A stretch of DNA of 64,000 bases from Alkalihalophilus marmarensis DSM 21297 (GCF_000474275.2 NZ_ATAE01000028.1:62001-126000), one strand, 5' to 3'; counted from the first letter of the stretch, positions 8,614-23,486 are shown. A program made the numbers and translations. Notes: generated by a model not told the origin, from the letters alone.

Positions 8614-9270
8614 TTATTTTTGGGCCACCGTAATCATCGCAAGACCTCCTACCACAGGCTGATGAGTGACATTTTTTGCTCCAAGCTTCGTTAATACGCT
8701 TGAGAGAGATTGCTCTGAATACCTATGCCGTCTCGTAGATACATTCGACCATTTAACTAAGGTCTCTTTTTCAAACCCTGTCATCTGGTTGCGGTCTGCA
8801 TAAGATGAGGCGCGCTCAGGATTCATTGTTTCACTCGGATTTAACATCACGATCGTACCAGATTTTTTTGTCACTCGCAGCATTTCTGTAATGCCTTTTT
8901 CTGGCTCTGGCAGCAAAAACATCACACACGTGGATAGTGCACAATCAAATGTCTCGTCTTCAAAAGGCAGATGATAGGCATCGCCTACGAAGAAATCATT
9001 TTTCGTATCTGTATTACTCGTTTGAAATAGCTCCTTTGCAGCTGTGATCATTTCTTCGGATAGATCTACTCCGACTATACGATCAGCCTCATCCAAACCT
9101 CTTGTCAACAGACGGCCTGTGCCGCACCCAACATCTAGAATCTCTTTGGAACGCCATGTTCCGCTCATTTCTTTTAATTGGTCATGCACTTTACTCAGCC
9201 AATTCGTTCTTGCCATTCCATCAAAAAAAGACACGAGGGAATCAAATTCTGCACCATCCATTTTTCTCAT
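8614..9270 (-). CDS. Class I SAM-dependent methyltransferase
   Basis: A 218-aa Rossmann-fold methyltransferase of the Methyltransf_11/25 type. Motif I is VGCGTGRLL (about residues 47-55), the acidic residue of motif II is in VGVDLSEEM, and a motif IV-like CALSTCVMFLLPEP follows. The substrate is not readable. It starts 19 bp after the pyrE stop with an AAGGGTGAAG ribosome site and no terminator between, so it is probably the last gene of the pyrimidine operon transcript. B. subtilis has cysH after pyrE instead, as far as I recall. Confidence 0.8.
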   Translation of the reverse strand: MRKMDGAEFDSLVSFFDGMARTNWLSKVHDQLKEMSGTWRSKEILDVGCGTGRLLTRGLDEADRIVGVDLSEEMITAAKELFQTSNTDTKNDFFVGDAYHLPFEDETFDCALSTCVMFLLPEPEKGITEMLRVTKKSGTIVMLNPSETMNPERASSYADRNQMTGFEKETLVKWSNVSTRRHRYSEQSLSSVLTKLGAKNVTHQPVVGGLAMITVAQK

Positions 9271-9289
9271 CCGTCTTCACCCTTTTTTA

Positions 9290-9912
9290 TTAAGTCCACT
9301 TAACAGAAGAAGGGTCATTGCTCCAGGCAAGCAGCTTTTTTTCTTCTTCTCCACTAATTGTACCACGGCCTTTGGCAACATCAAGCAGAGTTGAAAAAGT
9401 TGTTAAAACAGAGGTTTCTAGGTCTGCCTCTTTGAAGTTCGTCTTCGCATCAGCTAATTCATAAGTAAAGATTGCTGCCACACCTAATACGTTCGCGCCA
9501 GCTTCTCTTAGCGCTTCTGCTGCTTTAATAGCACTTCCTCCAGTTGAAATTAAGTCTTCAATAATAACAACTTTCTGGCCAGACGAAAGTTTCCCTTCAA
9601 TTTGATTTTGTTTTCCATGCCCTTTTGCACTCCCGCGTACATATACCATCGGCAGCTCAAGCAGTTCGCTTACCCATGCCGCATGTGGAATACCAGCAGT
9701 TGCCGTTCCAGCAATCACATCTACATCTGGAAACTTTTCTTTGATTATTGTTTCAAATTCACCTGCGATCATGCGACGGACGTTTGGATAAGATAGAGTC
9801 ATACGGTTATCACAGTAGATCGGCGATTTTATACCTGAGCTCCATGTAAAAGGCTCATTTGGCGAAAGGGTGACCGCTTCAATATCAAGTAAGGATGCTG
9901 CAATTTGTTTGT

Positions 9913-9916
<4 letters not shown>
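9290..9916 (-). CDS. pyrE: Orotate phosphoribosyltransferase
   Basis: Transfers orotate onto PRPP to give orotidine 5'-phosphate (step 5 of UMP synthesis). The PRPP-binding motif [15 protein letters not shown] is intact, and the catalytic loop carries [11 protein letters not shown]. The start at 9916 overlaps the pyrF stop by ATGA, which fits translational coupling, and has GGGAGGAAG upstream. An in-frame codon at 9931 is less likely. The product is 208 aa, close to the family norm. It is the last biosynthetic gene of the operon. Confidence 0.95.
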
Positions 9917-12331
<2,415 letters not shown>

Positions 12332-15300
12332 GCTTGACTCCCCCTTTTGGTGCTTGCATATGAGGCATGGATTCTGAAGTAAATGTGATGGATTCCAATA
12401 CACTAAGAAGTGCATCTGCTGTATCAATTGATGTTAAGCAAACGACCCCGTTTTCTACCGCTTCACGGCGGATTCTGAATCCGTCACGTGCTGGCTGTTT
12501 ACCGCGAGTTAAGGTGTTGATGACAAACTGCGCTTCACCTTGTCTAATCACATCGAGTAAGTGCGGTTTTTCTTCACCGATTTTGTTAACAGTTGTTACA
12601 GGGATGCCAAGCTCTTTGATGAATTGAGCAGTACCAGCTGTAGCAAGAATGTTGTAGCCGATCTTATTAAAGCGTTCTACTAAACTAAGCGCTTCTTCTT
12701 TGTCTTTATCAGCAATTGTAAACAGTACAGAACCGTGAGTTGGTATTTTCATTCCAGAAGCAATTAACCCTTTGTATAATGCTTTTTCTAAAGTCACATC
12801 ACGACCCATTACTTCACCAGTCGATTTCATTTCAGGTCCAAGCGTGATATCTACTCGGCGCAGCTTAGCAAATGAGAACACAGGTACTTTGACAGAAACA
12901 ACAACAGATTCAGGATGGTAACCTGTTTGATATCCTAGCTCCGGCAAGGTTTGACCGAGCATCACTTTGGTTGCTAGATTAGCCATCGAAACGCCCGTGA
13001 TTTTACTTAAAAATGGAACGGTACGACTTGATCTTGGGTTTACTTCTAGTACATACACTTCATCTTGATGCCATACATATTGAATATTTAACAGCCCTAC
13101 AATGTTTAACCCCCGAGCAATGGCAATCGTACGGTCAATAATTTTCTGTTTAAGGTGATCAGGCACCGTTTGCGGCGGATAGACAGCGATTGAGTCCCCT
13201 GAGTGCACCCCTGCACGTTCGATGTGTTCCATCATTCCCGGAATATATACATTCTCTCCATCAGAAATCGCATCTACTTCTAGCTCTTTTCCTGTTAGAT
13301 AGCGGTCGATTAACACTGGGTGTTTTGGATTAATTTTCACTGCGTGCCTCATATAGTGCAGCAGTTCTTCTTCTTTATACACAATTTCCATCGCGCGGCC
13401 GCCAAGTACATATGATGGTCTGACTAGCACTGGGTAGCCGATATTTGCAGCAATTTTCACTGCTTGTTCAACGGATGTTGCTGTTTTCCCTAATGGCTGC
13501 GGGATATCTAGTGCCATTAATGTTTGTTCGAATTTATCGCGATCCTCTGCACGGTCCATATCTTCTAGAGATGTTCCAATGATTTTTACTCCGCGTGCAG
13601 CTAATTGATCCGCTAGATTAATCGCTGTCTGTCCTCCGAATTGAACAATCACACCTTCTGGCTTTTCATGATTAACTACATGCATTACATCCTCTACCGT
13701 CAATGGCTCAAAGTACAGCTTGTCGGATGTACTAAAATCAGTCGATACGGTTTCAGGATTATTATTCATAATGATTGCTTCATACCCTGCTTCTTTAATC
13801 GCCCATACCGTATGAACCGTTGCATAATCAAATTCAATCCCTTGACCAATGCGGATCGGGCCTGATCCTAATACAAGAATGCTCTTTTTGCTTGTACGAA
13901 CAGATTCCATTTCCTCTTCATACGTCCCGTAGTAATAAGGCGTGCGAGATTCAAATTCTGCTGAACATGTATCTACCATTTTATAAACTGGGGCAATTCC
14001 CTCTTCCATCCGAGTTTCATAGACTGCATTTTCTGTGCTGTCCCAAAGCTTTGCTACTTGAGAATCACAGAACCCTCGTTCTTTAGCTTCCTTCAACACA
14101 TCAAGGTCTCCATTGTGCTCACCCAGCTTGTTCTCTAAAGCCACGATTCGATTGAGTTTTTGTAAAAAGAAGCGATCAATATCTGTCAGTTCATGCAGCT
14201 CTTCTACTTTAACTTCTCTTCTTAGTAATTCAGTGAGGGCAAAGATTCGTTGATCATCCGGCTTCGTAACTTTCTCTTTTAATTCATTTGTTTCTAAATT
14301 TGTTACGTCTGCATCAAACAAATGATCATACCCTGCTTCAAGAGAGCGAACTGCTTTTAGTAAAGATTCTTCTAAGTTGCGTCCGATCGCCATAACTTCC
14401 CCTGTTGCCTTCATTTGCGTTCCTAACCTACGATTAGCCGCTTCAAATTTATCAAAAGGCCAGCGCGGAATTTTAGATACTACATAATCTAGGGCAGGCT
14501 CAAAGCTGGCATACGTTGTTTTTGTAACCGGGTTTTGAATTTCATCAAGTGCATACCCTACAGCAATCTTGGCAGCCATCTTTGCAATCGGATACCCTGT
14601 TGCTTTACTCGCAAGTGCAGAAGAACGGCTGACCCTCGGGTTCACTTCGATAATATAGTACTGATCGCTATCTGCATCTAGCGCAAACTGAACGTTGCAT
14701 CCTCCTTCAATCCCTAATGCACGAATGATTTTTAAAGATGAATTACGAAGCATTTGATAATCACGATCTGTTAGTGTTTGGCTTGGTGCAAATACGATTG
14801 AATCTCCTGTATGCACTCCGACTGGATCAAAGTTTTCCATGTTACATACAACGATTGCTTGATCTGATGCATCTCGCATGACTTCATACTCTACTTCTTT
14901 AAACCCAGCAATGCTTTTCTCTACTAAACATTGCGTTACAGGGCTGTATTTAAGACCGCTAGATACAATCTCAATTAATTCCTCATCATTATGAACGATT
15001 CCTCCGCCTGTTCCACCTAGTGTATATGCAGGACGTACGATGATCGGATAGCCGATTTTCCGGACAAATACTTGCGCTTCTTCAACCGTGTGAACAATTT
15101 CACTCTCAGGCACTGGTTCATTTAATTCATTCATTAATGCACGAAACTGCTCTCTATCTTCAGCTTGTTTAATTGCTTTTAAATCCGTACCGAGTAATTC
15201 AATATTATAGGCATCTAATATTCCTGATTCATCAAGCTCCATTGCCATATTAAGACCAGTTTGTCCCCCTAAAGTGGCTACAATTCCGCAAGGACGCTCT

Positions 15301-15605
15301 TGGCGGATAATTCGGCTGACGAACTCAAGTGTAATCGGCTCAATATACACACGATCAGCCATTGTCGTATCTGTCATGATTGTGGCAGGATTTGAATTGA
15401 TTAGAATGACTTCATACCCTTCTTCTTTTAACGCTTGGCAAGCTTGAGTTCCTGCATAATCAAATTCCGCTGCTTGACCAATGACAATAGGACCTGACCC
15501 TATGACTAAGATTTTTTGAATGTCCGTACGTTTACCCATTATTAAAAACTCCTCTCGGCATTTCCTTTGTAATATGATGATCTGTCGATGCATTAGGTGC
15601 TTAAT

Positions 15606-16700
15606 TTAGATTGCTTGAATTTCTTTTGACTTTTTCTCTTCCGCTATCATGTGTAAAAATGCATCAAATAGATAACTTGCATCTTCAGGACCTGGTGATG
15701 CTTCTGGATGATATTGAACACTAAAAGCTGGATAATCGAGATGCTTCAATCCTTCTACTGTTCCATCATTTACAGCCTCATGTGTCATTTCAAGTCTTGT
15801 GTTTACTAAACTCTCTTTATCAACCGTATAGCCATGGTTTTGAGCAGTAATATCGATTTTGCCAGTGGAAATTTCTCTTACTGGGTGGTTAGAGCCACGG
15901 TGGCCAAAGCGTAATTTACTTGTCGTTGCACCTGAAGCAAGTGCTAAAAGCTGATGTCCTAGACAAATGCCAAAGATCGGCACCTTCCCTAAAAGTTCTT
16001 GAATCATCGTGATTGCTTGAGGTACATCTTCTGGATTACCTGGGCCATTACTTAGTAAAATCCCATCCGGTCTTAGTCTGAGAATTTCTTCTGCACTCGT
16101 GTCATATGGCACAACAACCACATCACAATGTCGCTCGATTAATGACTGTAAAATGCCATGCTTCATACCGAAGTCGACCAACACAATTCGTTCTTCTTTG
16201 CCTGGTGCATGGTACGCATCTCTTACAGAAACCGTTTCAACTTGATCGTGCTGCCATCCACTGTTTGAAAGCTCTTGTACGATTTCTTCACGATCTACAT
16301 CCATTGAACAAATGCGCCCTCTTAAGGTACCGTGCTCACGAATTAATCGAGTAAGCTTACGTGTGTCGATTCCTTCTAATCCTGGGATTCCTCTTGCCTG
16401 AAGAAATGTATGAAGTGATTCTTCATTCTTCCAATGGCTAGGCTCGCGCTCTACTTCTCTCACAATCAAACCATGAATGGCAGGTGTAATTGATTCAAAA
16501 TCATCACGATTGATTCCGTAGTTTCCAATCAGCGGGTAAGTCAATGTAACAATTTGACCGCAGTAAGAAGGATCAGATAATATTTCCTGATAACCTGTCA
16601 TTCCTGTATTAAAGACTACTTCTCCTTTAAGTTCCGTATCTGCTCCAAATCCTCTGCCCACAAAATACGTCCCATCCTCTAAAATTAATTGTCTTTTCAT
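15606..16700 (-). CDS. carA: Carbamoyl-phosphate synthase, small (glutaminase) subunit
   Basis: Class I glutamine amidotransferase that supplies ammonia to CarB. The nucleophile Cys is in FGICLGHQ; the His and Glu partners are in VQYHPEASPGP. The N-terminal CPSase domain spans about 1-130. The start at 16700 shares one base with the pyrC stop (TAATG) and has AAGGAGCG upstream, giving 364 aa. B. subtilis name is pyrAA. Confidence 0.95.
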   Translation of the reverse strand: MKRQLILEDGTYFVGRGFGADTELKGEVVFNTGMTGYQEILSDPSYCGQIVTLTYPLIGNYGINRDDFESITPAIHGLIVREVEREPSHWKNEESLHTFLQARGIPGLEGIDTRKLTRLIREHGTLRGRICSMDVDREEIVQELSNSGWQHDQVETVSVRDAYHAPGKEERIVLVDFGMKHGILQSLIERHCDVVVVPYDTSAEEILRLRPDGILLSNGPGNPEDVPQAITMIQELLGKVPIFGICLGHQLLALASGATTSKLRFGHRGSNHPVREISTGKIDITAQNHGYTVDKESLVNTRLEMTHEAVNDGTVEGLKHLDYPAFSVQYHPEASPGPEDASYLFDAFLHMIAEEKKSKEIQAI

Positions 16701-17980
16701 TACTTTACACGCTCCTTTTCCCATACAAGTTCACCGCCAACAAATGTCATCATCGGCCACCCTGTTGTCTTCCAGCCTTTAAAAGGTGTATTTTTACCTT
16801 TAGATGCAAAATCATCTGGGTTAATCGTTTCCACCTGCTCTAAGTCAATCACACAAAGGTCTGCCGCAGCACCTTCTTTTAATCCACCCGCATTCAGCTT
16901 AAATGTTTTGGCTGGTGCTACTGTCAGCCAATCAATCAGCTGTTTTAATGTAATCACGTTCTTCTTCACTAGATGTGTATTTAGTAAGGTAAATGCAGTT
17001 TCAAGACCTACAATGCCAAATGGTGCACGTTCGATTCCTTGTGCTTTCTCTTCAGCTGTATGCGGTGCATGATCAGTCGCAATGAAGTCGATCGTTCCAT
17101 CTAGCAGTCCCTCAATTAATGCCTCCTGATCTTCCTTGCTGCGAAGGGGAGGATTCATTTTATAGTTTGCATCCAGCCCGTCAATGTCGTCCTCACATAG
17201 GAGCAAGTGGTGCGGTGTTACTTCTGCTGTTACTCGTATACCAGCGCGTTTGGCATCACGTACCACTCGGACTGATTCTTTTGTTGAGATATGACATACA
17301 TGATAATGAACACCTGCAGCTTCGGCGAGCAGCACGTCTCTTGCAATATGTACGGATTCACATACTGAAGGAATGCCATTCAAGCCATTTTCTTTAGAGA
17401 AACGTCCTTCATGTACTGAACCATTTTGAATAAGTGTATTTTCTTCACAGTGAGCAACAATCGCCATATCAAGTGCTGCTGCCTTTCTCATCGCTTCTAG
17501 CATCATGCTAGCTGACTGGATTCCAACACCATCATCAGTGAATGCGAATGCACCTGACTCTTTTAACTCTTCGAAATTGGTTAATTCACGGCCAAGCAAT
17601 CGTGTCGTAATCGCTGCATAAGGCATTACATTAACACTTGCTGTCTCTTTAATGCGATCATTCATCCAGTTAAGTTGTTCCTTTGTGTCAGGTGTAGGTC
17701 TTGTATTAGGCATTGCACAAATGGTCGTGAATCCACCTCTTGCTGCCGCTTTAGTTCCCGTCTCGATCGTTTCTTTCTTTTCACCGCCGGGCTCACGAAG
17801 GTGTACATGCACATCAACAAATCCTGGAGTGATTAACTTTCCTGCCACATCGATGATCTGTTGCTCTGCATCATTGGGGATGGTGCTCACTACTTTTCCA
17901 TTTTCAAAAGAAACATCTGCTCTTACTAATTCACCAGATTCTGATAAGATGAAGCCGTTTTTTAATGTTGTAATCATCAT
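16700..17980 (-). CDS. pyrC: Dihydroorotase
   Basis: Zinc amidohydrolase that cyclises carbamoyl-aspartate to dihydroorotate. The metal-binding HVHLREPG, the AHCEE and CHIST segments and the late Asp in ATDHAPHT are all present. At 426 aa it is a type I enzyme of the usual Bacillus size. Two adjacent ATG codons start it behind GGGGGAATG; the first is used here. It couples directly to carA. Confidence 0.95.
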   Translation of the reverse strand: MMITTLKNGFILSESGELVRADVSFENGKVVSTIPNDAEQQIIDVAGKLITPGFVDVHVHLREPGGEKKETIETGTKAAARGGFTTICAMPNTRPTPDTKEQLNWMNDRIKETASVNVMPYAAITTRLLGRELTNFEELKESGAFAFTDDGVGIQSASMMLEAMRKAAALDMAIVAHCEENTLIQNGSVHEGRFSKENGLNGIPSVCESVHIARDVLLAEAAGVHYHVCHISTKESVRVVRDAKRAGIRVTAEVTPHHLLLCEDDIDGLDANYKMNPPLRSKEDQEALIEGLLDGTIDFIATDHAPHTAEEKAQGIERAPFGIVGLETAFTLLNTHLVKKNVITLKQLIDWLTVAPAKTFKLNAGGLKEGAAADLCVIDLEQVETINPDDFASKGKNTPFKGWKTTGWPMMTFVGGELVWEKERVK

Positions 17981-18020
17981 TCATTCCCCCAATTATTGAT
18001 TTTGTTTTATTGATTTTATC

Positions 18021-18953
<933 letters not shown>

Positions 18954-18970
18954 TTACATCCATTTTTATA

Positions 18971-19070
18971 CAAAAAACCCTGAGAGAGGACTCTCAGGGT
19001 ATAGAGAAGCAGGGAGGTCTGTTGGGGCCTCTCCTTCTTGCACTATTCCTTTGAAGTCTCTCTGTACTTC
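18971..19070 (-). promoter_or_regulatory. PyrR-type attenuator before pyrB
   Basis: On the minus strand a terminator stem CCCTGAGAG/CTCTCAGGG (18978-18986 and 18991-18999) is followed by a T-tract. Upstream, near 19049-19069, lies AGTACAGAGAGACT followed by TCAAAGG, similar to the PyrR-binding loop (AGTCC-NGNGAGGCT) but differing at two bases. This is the expected place for the third pyr attenuator. The weak match makes the PyrR contact less sure than the terminator. Confidence 0.7.
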
Positions 19071-19106
19071 TTTAAAGGTGTAGCAACATATTAAGCAACT
19101 TGTTTT

Positions 19107-20420
19107 TTAAGCTGCCTGTTTTTCATCTTCAGCAAATGGATCTTTTTTGCTGTAGCTTTCTTCTTTATTCGGAAGCACCAAGTGAAGAAGCATTCCGATA
19201 ATGGTTGCAAGCGCCATGCCTGCTAGTTGAATTTCATCAGTTACTTGAATGAATGCTCCGCCGATTCCAATGACTAGAATTACTGATGAGATAATTAAGT
19301 TTCGTTTACTGCCGAGGTTAATATTGTTATCGATTAACATTCTAAGACCTGATGATGCGATCACACCGAACAAGAGGATCGATACACCACCCATAACAGC
19401 AGTCGGAATCGTAGAGATAAGTGCTGAAATTTTTCCGATGAAGGCAAACCCGATTGCTAGTGTTGCTGCACCGCCGATAACAAACACACTAAACACTCTT
19501 GTAATCGCTAATACGCCAATATTTTCACCATAAGTCGTATTTGGCGGCCCCCCGATGAATGAAGCAATCATTGTTGCCACTCCGTCTCCAAGAATAGATC
19601 GGTGCAGGCCTGGTTTCTTAATAAAATTCTTGCCAACGACTTTACTCAATACCATTTGATCACCGATATGTTCAGCGATTGTGACAACCGCAATCGGCAT
19701 CATAATGAAGGCGATCGCCCATGACCACTGCGGTGTGTAGCTGACAAATGGGATCAGCATTTCTGGTGCAGCAATCCAAGCTGCCTCTCTTACAGGAGTA
19801 AAATCAACCATTCCTTGAGTATAAGCGAATAAGTACCCTCCGATAATTCCAAACATGATTGGTACAAGACCTAGGAACCCTTTAAAGAACATTGAAACGA
19901 TAATGGTAATTAACAGTGTTACTAGTGCTGTTGTAAAATGGGTTGTGCTGTAAACTTGTTCATCAAGGCCAGGTATATACATCGCCATATCAATTGCGAC
20001 TCCTGCTAACCCAAGACCGATTACGATAATAACAGGACCAACTACAATCGGTGGCAAGAGTTTCATAATCCAGCCTACTCCGCTCGTTTTGATTAATAAA
20101 GCAACAGCTCCGTAAACAAGACCTGCTAAGAAACTTCCAAGCATTGCTCCTTCTGGTCCGCCAAGCGATGTGGCAGCAAGAATTGGTGCAATGAAGGCAA
20201 AGGATGACCCTAGATACGCTGGCACCTGACCTTTTGTGATCAGCAAGTAAGCTAATGTTCCGAGACCGCTTGATAATAGGGCAACGGATGGAGATAAGCC
20301 GACTAAAAATGGAACAAGAATGGTTGCTCCAAACATGGCACATAAATGTTGAAGACTTAATACGAACCATTTGTCAAAACGGGGTATCTCTCTAATTCCG
20401 ATTTCTGTTTGTTGTTTCAT
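19107..20420 (-). CDS. pyrP: Uracil permease
   Basis: NCS2/UraA-type uracil:proton symporter of 437 aa with about 14 hydrophobic segments. The N-terminal LSLQHLCAMFGATILVPFL and the QxxxxTYGENIGVLA region (GGPPNTTYGENIG) are family hallmarks. The start at 20420 follows ACGAGGAGGA; an in-frame codon at 20444 is rejected. It lies between two attenuators in the pyr operon, so uracil uptake is repressed together with synthesis. Confidence 0.95.
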   Translation of the reverse strand: MKQQTEIGIREIPRFDKWFVLSLQHLCAMFGATILVPFLVGLSPSVALLSSGLGTLAYLLITKGQVPAYLGSSFAFIAPILAATSLGGPEGAMLGSFLAGLVYGAVALLIKTSGVGWIMKLLPPIVVGPVIIVIGLGLAGVAIDMAMYIPGLDEQVYSTTHFTTALVTLLITIIVSMFFKGFLGLVPIMFGIIGGYLFAYTQGMVDFTPVREAAWIAAPEMLIPFVSYTPQWSWAIAFIMMPIAVVTIAEHIGDQMVLSKVVGKNFIKKPGLHRSILGDGVATMIASFIGGPPNTTYGENIGVLAITRVFSVFVIGGAATLAIGFAFIGKISALISTIPTAVMGGVSILLFGVIASSGLRMLIDNNINLGSKRNLIISSVILVIGIGGAFIQVTDEIQLAGMALATIIGMLLHLVLPNKEESYSKKDPFAEDEKQAA

Positions 20421-20445
20421 GATGATTCCTCCTCGTTTCTCCAAA

Positions 20446-20556
20446 CAAAAAACCTCTTTGCGTATGACAAAGAGGTTTCACCTAACAAAGTTGACTTTAG
20501 CCGTCAGACTCTATGTAAGGATTTACCCTCTTGTCAGCCTCGCAGGACTGGGTTAA
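20446..20556 (-). promoter_or_regulatory. PyrR attenuator before pyrP
   Basis: On the minus strand the PyrR loop CAGTCCTGCGAGGCTGAC (within 20522-20556) matches the consensus AGTCC-NGNGAGGCT well. Downstream a terminator AACCTCTTTG/CAAAGAGGTT (20451-20460 and 20468-20477) ends in a T-tract. PyrR with UMP bound would favour termination here. Confidence 0.88.
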
Positions 20557-20624
20557 AGAGGTATACGTATGAGGTTTTTTGCTGTGTACATTGTATTTTT
20601 ATGTTCGTTTATTCTGCTTATTGT

Positions 20625-21194
<570 letters not shown>

Positions 21195-21212
21195 CTACCA
21201 TGATGCCGGCAT

Positions 21213-21328
21213 AAAAAAACCTCCAGCCAAGCAGGCTAGAGGTAAACGTACAGCTTTGTGATGTGTGATAAGCAGATACACTTATCCCACAATCATTCCG
21301 TTTCCTTCTAAGCCTCACGGGACTTTAT
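21213..21328 (-). promoter_or_regulatory. PyrR attenuator before pyrR
   Basis: The minus-strand loop AAGTCCCGTGAGGCTTAGAA (within 21301-21328) is a strong PyrR-binding match. A terminator CCTCTAGCC/GGCTGGAGG (21220-21228 and 21234-21242, one G-U pair) with seven T follows. This is the first of the three pyr attenuators. Confidence 0.9.
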
Positions 21329-21351
21329 TAAAGGACTATTTGATTGATTTC

Positions 21352-21380
21352 ATTATCGCAGAATAAAGCGCAGGTGTCAA
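21352..21380 (-). promoter_or_regulatory. Sigma-A promoter of the pyr operon
   Basis: On the minus strand, TTGACA (21375-21380), 17 bp, then GATAAT (21352-21357). The -35 box is consensus and directly abuts the ylyB stop codon. Transcription would start about 21345 and read through the PyrR leader. Confidence 0.85.
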
Positions 21381-22295
21381 TTACTTCTTTCGTAAATAAT
21401 GAAGCAGATGTTCCATATCTTCTGGGATAGGGGCAGAAAACTCTAGCTCCTCCCCTGTTCTAGGATGGGTGAAACCTAACGTTGCCGCATGCAGAGCCTG
21501 ACCTTCAATCTCGAGTGTTTTCTTTTTCGGACCGTATTTAGGATCTCCAGCTAAAGGATATCCAATGTACTTCATGTGAACACGAATTTGGTGGGTGCGT
21601 CCTGTTTCTAATTCACACTGAACATACGTAAAGTCTTTAAAACATTCGAGTACAGTAAAGTGAGTCACTGCATCGCGGCTGTTATCTTCTGTTACGGTCA
21701 TGCTTTGACGATCTTTTTTATCACGACCAATTGGCGCCTCAATCGTTCCGTGTTGGTGCGGGATGACCCCATGCACAATCGCTTTGTAATGACGTTTGGT
21801 TGTTTTTGCTTTTAACTGGCTCACTAATGATTCATGTGCATGATCATTTTTTGCTACCATCAGTAATCCAGACGTATCTTTATCAATTCTGTGTACAATT
21901 CCCGGCCTAATAACACCGTTGATCCCAGACAAATCTTTACAATGATGCAGCAAGGCATTTACCAGTGTACCTGTATAGTGGCCTGGAGCTGGGTGTACAA
22001 CCATACCGCGCGGTTTATTCACCACAATGACATCTGCATCTTCATACACGACATCTAATGGAATATCTTCTGCAATAACGTCTAACTCTTCAGGCTCAGG
22101 AATAGATAAAGTCACTTGGTCTTCTACTTGCATTTTATAATTAGATTTAGTGGCCTTTCCATTAACTTGGACTTGACCGTCTTTGATCCATTGTTGCACT
22201 TGAGATCTTGACCACTCACCATTTTGAGCAGTTAGAAATTTATCAATTCGTTCGTTTTTATTCTCTTCTAAAATTGTCCATTGAATTTCTTCCAT
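21381..22295 (-). CDS. ylyB: RluD-family 23S rRNA pseudouridine synthase (YlyB)
   Basis: An N-terminal S4 RNA-binding domain (about 12-75) is followed by a PseudoU_synth_2 catalytic domain. The active-site motif HRIDKDTSGLLM contains the catalytic Asp, and GRTHQIRVH is the second family motif. At 304 aa it has normal size. Which uridines it modifies is inferred only from RluD relatives. Its ATG follows the lspA stop with no gap, so the two are co-translated. Confidence 0.92.
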   Translation of the reverse strand: MEEIQWTILEENKNERIDKFLTAQNGEWSRSQVQQWIKDGQVQVNGKATKSNYKMQVEDQVTLSIPEPEELDVIAEDIPLDVVYEDADVIVVNKPRGMVVHPAPGHYTGTLVNALLHHCKDLSGINGVIRPGIVHRIDKDTSGLLMVAKNDHAHESLVSQLKAKTTKRHYKAIVHGVIPHQHGTIEAPIGRDKKDRQSMTVTEDNSRDAVTHFTVLECFKDFTYVQCELETGRTHQIRVHMKYIGYPLAGDPKYGPKKKTLEIEGQALHAATLGFTHPRTGEELEFSAPIPEDMEHLLHYLRKK

Positions 22296-22757
22296 TTAAG
22301 CTGTCTCCTTCTTCCTTCGCTCATCTTGAAACATTTTAATAAATAGTAGTCCGACTCCTATACAAAGAGCCGCATCTGCTACGTTAAAGATCGCGAAATT
22401 ATAACCAAAAATAAATGTATCTACAAAGTCAACAACTTCTCCTCGAAAAACGCGGTCAATAAAGTTACCGACAGCCCCGCCTAAAATTAGTGCTAAGGAA
22501 GTAGCAAATAAAACATCACCTTTTGCTTCTTTTTCCATGTAATAAATAATTCCAATAATCACGATTGTCGTAATAATATAGAAAAACCACATTTGTCCTT
22601 GAAGAATACCAAAGGCAGCCCCTTGATTACGGTGAGATGTTATGTATAACACATTCTCAATCACTAAAATGGATTCACCAATCTCCATTGAGGTGTCAAC
22701 AATCCATTTTGTTACTTGGTCAATCAAAATCACGATGAGGGCAATGATATAGTACAT
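22296..22757 (-). CDS. lspA: Lipoprotein signal peptidase (signal peptidase II)
   Basis: Membrane aspartyl protease that cleaves signal peptides of prolipoproteins. Four transmembrane helices are visible. The catalytic Asp residues are in [15 protein letters not shown] and FNVADAAL. The start at 22757 (MYYIIALIV) follows GGAGG and gives 153 aa; the frame opens at 22784. Confidence 0.95.
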   Translation of the reverse strand: MYYIIALIVILIDQVTKWIVDTSMEIGESILVIENVLYITSHRNQGAAFGILQGQMWFFYIITTIVIIGIIYYMEKEAKGDVLFATSLALILGGAVGNFIDRVFRGEVVDFVDTFIFGYNFAIFNVADAALCIGVGLLFIKMFQDERRKKETA

Positions 22758-22812
22758 CAAACTCGTTCCTCCGCTCTTGTTCACTTGTTTCCATACTTAT
22801 GCATTGTAGCAC

Positions 22813-22838
22813 AAAAAAGGGGGGATGTCCTCCCCCTA
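22813..22838 (-). terminator. Terminator after ylyA
   Basis: On the minus strand a GGGGGA/TCCCCC stem with a short loop is followed by TTTTTT. It overlaps the ylyA stop codon. Confidence 0.75.
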
Positions 22839-23486
22839 CAATTCATCCATATAGTGATCATAATGCACGTTGCGCTGGAACTGAACATTCTCGTCTCCAG
22901 TATACCCTTCTATTCCTGTTGAGAGAAACCCTTCTAGCTCTTCAACATACCCTATTAATTCATCCCCATCATCCATTGAGGCATCTTCATAAATCATCGA
23001 ATTCTCATTAAAGCGGGCTACTGATTGATATGCATCTTCTGCATCAAACTCTGTTTCTGTATCATCATCGTCATAGTTGTAGCGGCCAAAAGAATCCAGC
23101 ACCTCTTCTTCAACAGGACGATCATCAGCAATATGCGCTCTTGCCTCTTCAACCGTTGTCGTTGCGGTTGGGTTGGCTTCTAACCGCTCAATAGGAATAT
23201 CTCTCCCTGTACGTGCACACACACCGTATGTTCCGTTCTCAATTTTATCAAGCGCTTGATTGACATCCGCTAGTTCTTTTTCAAGATGCGCATATATCGC
23301 TGTATCTTTCTCACGCTCATAAAGATCCGTTGCCGTATCAGCGGGATGATTATCATATTGTGATAATTCACCAGTTGAAGCTGATAATGCATGCTTTGAT
23401 TCGTCATGGGCATCTGAATCAATTCGTGCTTCTAATGACTTTTTCATTTCTTCTAGCTGTCTTTTCTGTTTACTCCAATTCCGCAT
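22836..23486 (-). CDS. ylyA: DksA/TraR-like protein YlyA
   Basis: A 216-aa protein with an N-terminal helical hairpin (about 1-85) and a TraR/DksA-type zinc-finger region near 95-125. It has the same place between ileS and lspA as B. subtilis YlyA, which binds RNA polymerase and affects sporulation gene expression. The finger is reduced: only one Cys (GVCARTG) is left where a C4 finger needs four, and the distal pair is replaced by PTATTT. The C-terminal third is rich in Asp and Glu. It probably binds no zinc. The start has AAGGGGAGA upstream. Confidence 0.85.
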   Translation of the reverse strand: MRNWSKQKRQLEEMKKSLEARIDSDAHDESKHALSASTGELSQYDNHPADTATDLYEREKDTAIYAHLEKELADVNQALDKIENGTYGVCARTGRDIPIERLEANPTATTTVEEARAHIADDRPVEEEVLDSFGRYNYDDDDTETEFDAEDAYQSVARFNENSMIYEDASMDDGDELIGYVEELEGFLSTGIEGYTGDENVQFQRNVHYDHYMDEL

